DNA from: an uncultured Oscillospiraceae bacterium
Lineage (GTDB): Bacteria; Bacillota; Clostridia; Oscillospirales; Oscillospiraceae
NCBI GenBank assembly: GCA_934565615.1
Contig: CAKTIH010000112.1
Coordinates: 1-7,378, forward strand
Direction of reading: 5' to 3'
Length of the DNA: 7,378 bases
A program made the position numbers and the translations under genes. Position 1 is the first letter of the stretch, and every line of letters begins with the position of its first letter. Under the pieces are notes generated by a model. It was given only the letters and a program-made list of their open reading frames with translations, had not been told where the DNA came from and did not search any database. Shown piece by piece: positions 7,101 to 7,378 of the stretch.

Positions 7101-7378
7101 GCATCGTCGGCATCATCAGCGTCGTCCGTATCGTTGTTCACATCACCGATGTCGTCCGCGTCATTCACGGCGTTCACGACTATGACCTCTTCCGCACAGG
7201 TACACGCCTGTGCGCCTTCATCGCCGCAGACTGAGCAGGCATAGTTCACGGCTCCCTCCGTGCATGCTTCGGTGCAGACGCACACGGGCGCTTCTTCCAA
7301 ATCCTCGCCCTCGGCAAAGGCCGGTACGGGGAATAGCGTCAGCGTCATGCAGATAAGCAGCAGAATGCTGAGCAGTCG
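4052..7378 (-). CDS. Large Cys-rich, Ig-like/InlB-repeat surface protein with sortase signal, 5' end outside window
   Basis: The frame runs from the right edge to TAA at 4054-4052, 1108 visible codons. The Met at 7348 is not the true start. The ten codons before it read RLLSILLLIC in frame and join it into one signal peptide ending VPAFA, so the real start lies beyond the edge. With that Met as residue 1, the order is: Cys-rich knot 23-51; Asp/Asn-rich stretch 61-91; four Ig-like modules 119-496 in A-B-A-B order; a degenerate InlB-like segment about 552-600; an InlB B-type repeat 601-674; a Cys-rich repeat region 696-1043 (32 Cys, nine CxxC pairs); then TPRTGDDS (1059-1066), a hydrophobic segment and tail KRRTKKEQ. 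This is the plan of a sortase-anchored wall protein. Its role is probably adhesion or another surface contact; no catalytic domain is visible. No related gene is nearby, and it converges on the replication operon. Confidence 0.9.
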   Translation of the reverse strand, partial: RLLSILLLICMTLTLFPVPAFAEGEDLEEAPVCVCTEACTEGAVNYACSVCGDEGAQACTCAEEVIVVNAVNDADDIGDVNNDTDDADDADDANGTNDADIAAYSTFVYAAAAPAAQEAVTPVLTPPTIEGTFYALDEYKVLKAAGLTGGTATVNGEKIEGKFALDEDELLYGYPAGDGVGLRAGKLERTVIFTPEDTVKYTTATCKVNVDVLPLKVIRVFSITNVIANKPVGTEFAELGLPVEIEFEAGRDDGSGTRSCPSDVSWDERTYDKNSPNEQTITGTLDLSWWKEYIEQPTTSLTTSIKVKLKYEPVAPTIVTAPVFRWTKGEFALEDNQIFVDDALRLGTDEDSGGTGALIGGEAMLDGTTIDGTFTLKQSQQSFDSEGQYDVTVVFTPKDQDRYAVTECTIKIDAIKRTVARIEACQDITGEPVGTAFDDLGLPFVNLYTEDGAVYPCRATWDGTTYDPYSIEEQTITGTPNLDARIIKQPEPELKAAVNIKLQKTSDTIEIRYHMYNPDGDVEYEAAGGGAILTDHTTALEDYELRGLGAIFQALQAAGKFKGLDEAGNELDGWYKTRDINDYSFKNKATDSSQLTVTGNRVDLYGKINPKTIMVTLDPYGGTLTAGESPVECKYGVSYGDLPTPERHGYTFDGWYTAESGGSKITLYVKVMETKDHSVYARWKQEAGHSPVRAMNSETLKTPADCEHDAVYYMSCSCGVISTSETFTAENTAGHDYINCTSNADGTHTGVCSRDNTKGTEPCSGGTAYCYKKATCKKCNTEYGSYGGHIYGADWSNDNTYHWHECSGCNGVDSMVPHADNDNDHRCDACYHRLSTCADSNNDHKCDVCSKQLSDCADNDKDHLCDTCGKKLTDHTGGTATCTKKAVCTFCGKEYGELASHSYTAENTDAKYLKNAATCTAKAVYYKSCAACGAAGTETFEYGETAAHSYTAENTDAKYLKTAASCTAKAVYYKSCAVCGAAGTETFEYGEKNPDNHSGTGGWSITASTHEQKWSCCGKVTVSAEGHSFGEWVVTKSPTYSQRGIRTHTCELCGYEESEYIPATGGEKTPRTGDDSTLGLWSLLMCASLTGALSLTALGLKRRTKKEQ
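4406..4537 (-). repeat. 47-residue tandem duplication, copy 2
   Basis: Residues 938-981 begin HSYTAENTDAKYLKTAASC and end TETFEYGE. The three residue changes from copy 1 are N to T, T to S and A to V. Most nucleotide differences are silent. Confidence 0.9.
4547..4678 (-). repeat. 47-residue tandem duplication, copy 1
   Basis: Residues 891-934 begin HSYTAENTDAKYLKNAATC and end TETFEYGE. This copy matches copy 2 at 41 of 44 residues and 116 of 132 bases by my hand alignment. Copies start 47 codons apart. Confidence 0.9.
4670..4756 (-). repeat. GGTAxC-KKA-CxxC unit, copy 2
   Basis: Residues 865-893 read HTGGTATCTKKAVCTFC then GKEYGELASHSY. It leads directly into the 47-residue tandem duplication. 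Confidence 0.6.
4754..4924 (-). repeat. Three 19-residue repeats A-D-x-N/D-x-D-H-x-C-D-x-C-...-C/H
   Basis: Residues 809-865 hold three tandem 57-nt units: ADNDNDHRCDAC, ADSNNDHKCDVC and ADNDKDHLCDTC, each followed by a basic-polar stretch and C, C or H. Each unit joins a D-x-[DN]-x-D loop, as in calcium-binding loops, to an H-x-C-x-x-C knuckle. Function is not known. Confidence 0.75.
5006..5092 (-). repeat. GGTAxC-KKA-CxxC unit, copy 1
   Basis: Residues 753-781 read CSGGTAYCYKKATCKKC then NTEYGSYGGHIY. Copy 2 (4670-4756) has the same spacing of cysteines and the same GGTA, KKA and EYG blocks. Confidence 0.6.
5327..5548 (-). other. InlB B-repeat-like (Flg_new/Listeria-Bacteroides) domain
   Basis: Residues 601-674 show the signature VTLDPYGGT, YGDLPTPERHGYTFDGWYT and a closing VYARWK. 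This is a small ubiquitin-like beta-grasp repeat common in wall proteins. A degenerate copy seems to precede it (about 552-600: NELDGWYKT and VDLYGKI), so there may originally have been two. Confidence 0.85.
5861..6136 (-). repeat. Ig-like module B2
   Basis: Residues 405-496 repeat B1: EPVGTAFDDLGLPFV, TWDGTTYD, EQTITGTPNLD. A 17-base identical DNA block covering the QTITG codons occurs at 5946-5962 and 6531-6547, so the two B modules still share recognisable nucleotide ancestry. Confidence 0.65.
6137..6418 (-). repeat. Ig-like module A2
   Basis: Residues 311-404 repeat the plan of A1: GEFALEDNQIFVDD, GTGALIGGEAMLDGTTIDGTF, and VVFTPKDQDRYAVTECTIKI. It is longer and more diverged than A1, mostly in the first half. 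Confidence 0.6.
6443..6742 (-). repeat. Ig-like module B1
   Basis: Residues 203-302 contain KPVGTEFAELGLPVEI, then DVSWDERTYD, then EQTITGTLDL. This matches the plan of bacterial Ig-like (Big_4-type) domains, where a GTxxxxLGLP strand is followed by WD and a TGTL end. The paralogue B2 shares this plan. Confidence 0.65.
6743..6994 (-). repeat. Ig-like module A1
   Basis: Residues 119-202 form a beta-rich module: IEGTF and LKAAGLTGGTATVNGEKI near the start, KFALDEDELL in the middle, and VIFTPEDTVKYTTATCKVNV at the end. The closing V-x-FTP-x-D-x-x-x-Y pattern returns in module A2. It resembles MBG/Ig-like domains of bacterial surface proteins, without a firm family name. Confidence 0.6.
7076..7168 (-). 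repeat. Asp/Asn-rich low-complexity linker
   Basis: Residues 61-91 consist mainly of Asp, Asn and Ala in loose DDADDADDAN-type units, encoded by imperfect GAC/GAT/GCC triplet repeats. It is an acidic, probably disordered or calcium-binding spacer between the knot and the Ig-like modules. Such a tract is likely to vary in length between strains. Confidence 0.65.
7196..7282 (-). other. N-terminal Cys-rich knot (CxC-x3-C...CxxC...CxC)
   Basis: Seven cysteines lie within 29 residues (23, 25, 29, 38, 41, 49, 51, with Met 7348 as 1), beginning CVCTEAC and ending CTC. I recall similar short knots just after the signal peptide in large surface proteins of gut Bacillota, from general familiarity only. 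The odd number leaves one cysteine unpaired within this unit. Metal binding or disulfides are both possible. Confidence 0.6.
7313..7378 (-). other. Signal peptide (partial) of the surface protein
   Basis: The codons from the edge read RLLSILLLICMTLTLFPV followed by PAFA, a hydrophobic core with a small-residue AxA-like cleavage site. Cleavage is predicted between Ala and Glu at 7313/7312. The basic start (usually M-K-K-type) is beyond the window. The mature protein therefore starts near EGEDLEEAP. Confidence 0.85.

Overview
The window reads as GC-rich (about 60% by eye) Bacillota DNA, most likely from a gut Clostridia of the Oscillospirales/Christensenellales kind. The evidence is a DnaD-domain protein next to a DnaI/DnaC-type helicase loader, a U32 peptidase-family protein, and a sortase-type wall protein with InlB-like and cysteine-rich repeats. 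The organism is inferred from gene content only. AUA isoleucine codons are common despite the high GC.

Layout. (1) Positions 1-851, minus strand: most of a U32-family protein whose C-terminus lies beyond the left edge. (2) Positions 852-1003: a compact divergent promoter region. Two extended -10 promoters face away from each other and share a 9-bp -35 block, and the U32 leader can form a hairpin at its predicted 5' end. (3) Positions 1004-4004, plus strand: a tight three-gene run of a DnaD-domain replication protein, a zinc-finger AAA+ helicase loader, and a DUF2804 protein that starts 3 nt after the loader's stop. (4) Positions 4006-4049: a perfect 20-bp inverted repeat, the likely shared terminator of two convergent units. 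(5) Positions 4052-7378, minus strand: one very large exported protein, cut at its N-terminus by the right edge. It has a signal peptide, a short Cys-rich and Asp-rich N-terminal part, four Ig-like modules in an A-B-A-B order, an InlB-like repeat, a long Cys-rich repeat region with nine CxxC pairs, and a C-terminal sorting signal (TPRTG, hydrophobic segment, basic tail).

The DnaD-domain protein and the loader are expected to act together in loading the replicative helicase. The U32 and DUF2804 genes have no obvious mechanistic tie to them. The surface protein is a separate unit, probably anchored to the wall by a sortase encoded elsewhere. No CRISPR array, tRNA, rRNA, insertion sequence or integrase was seen. 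The part least explained by known families is the cysteine-rich C-terminal half of the surface protein.
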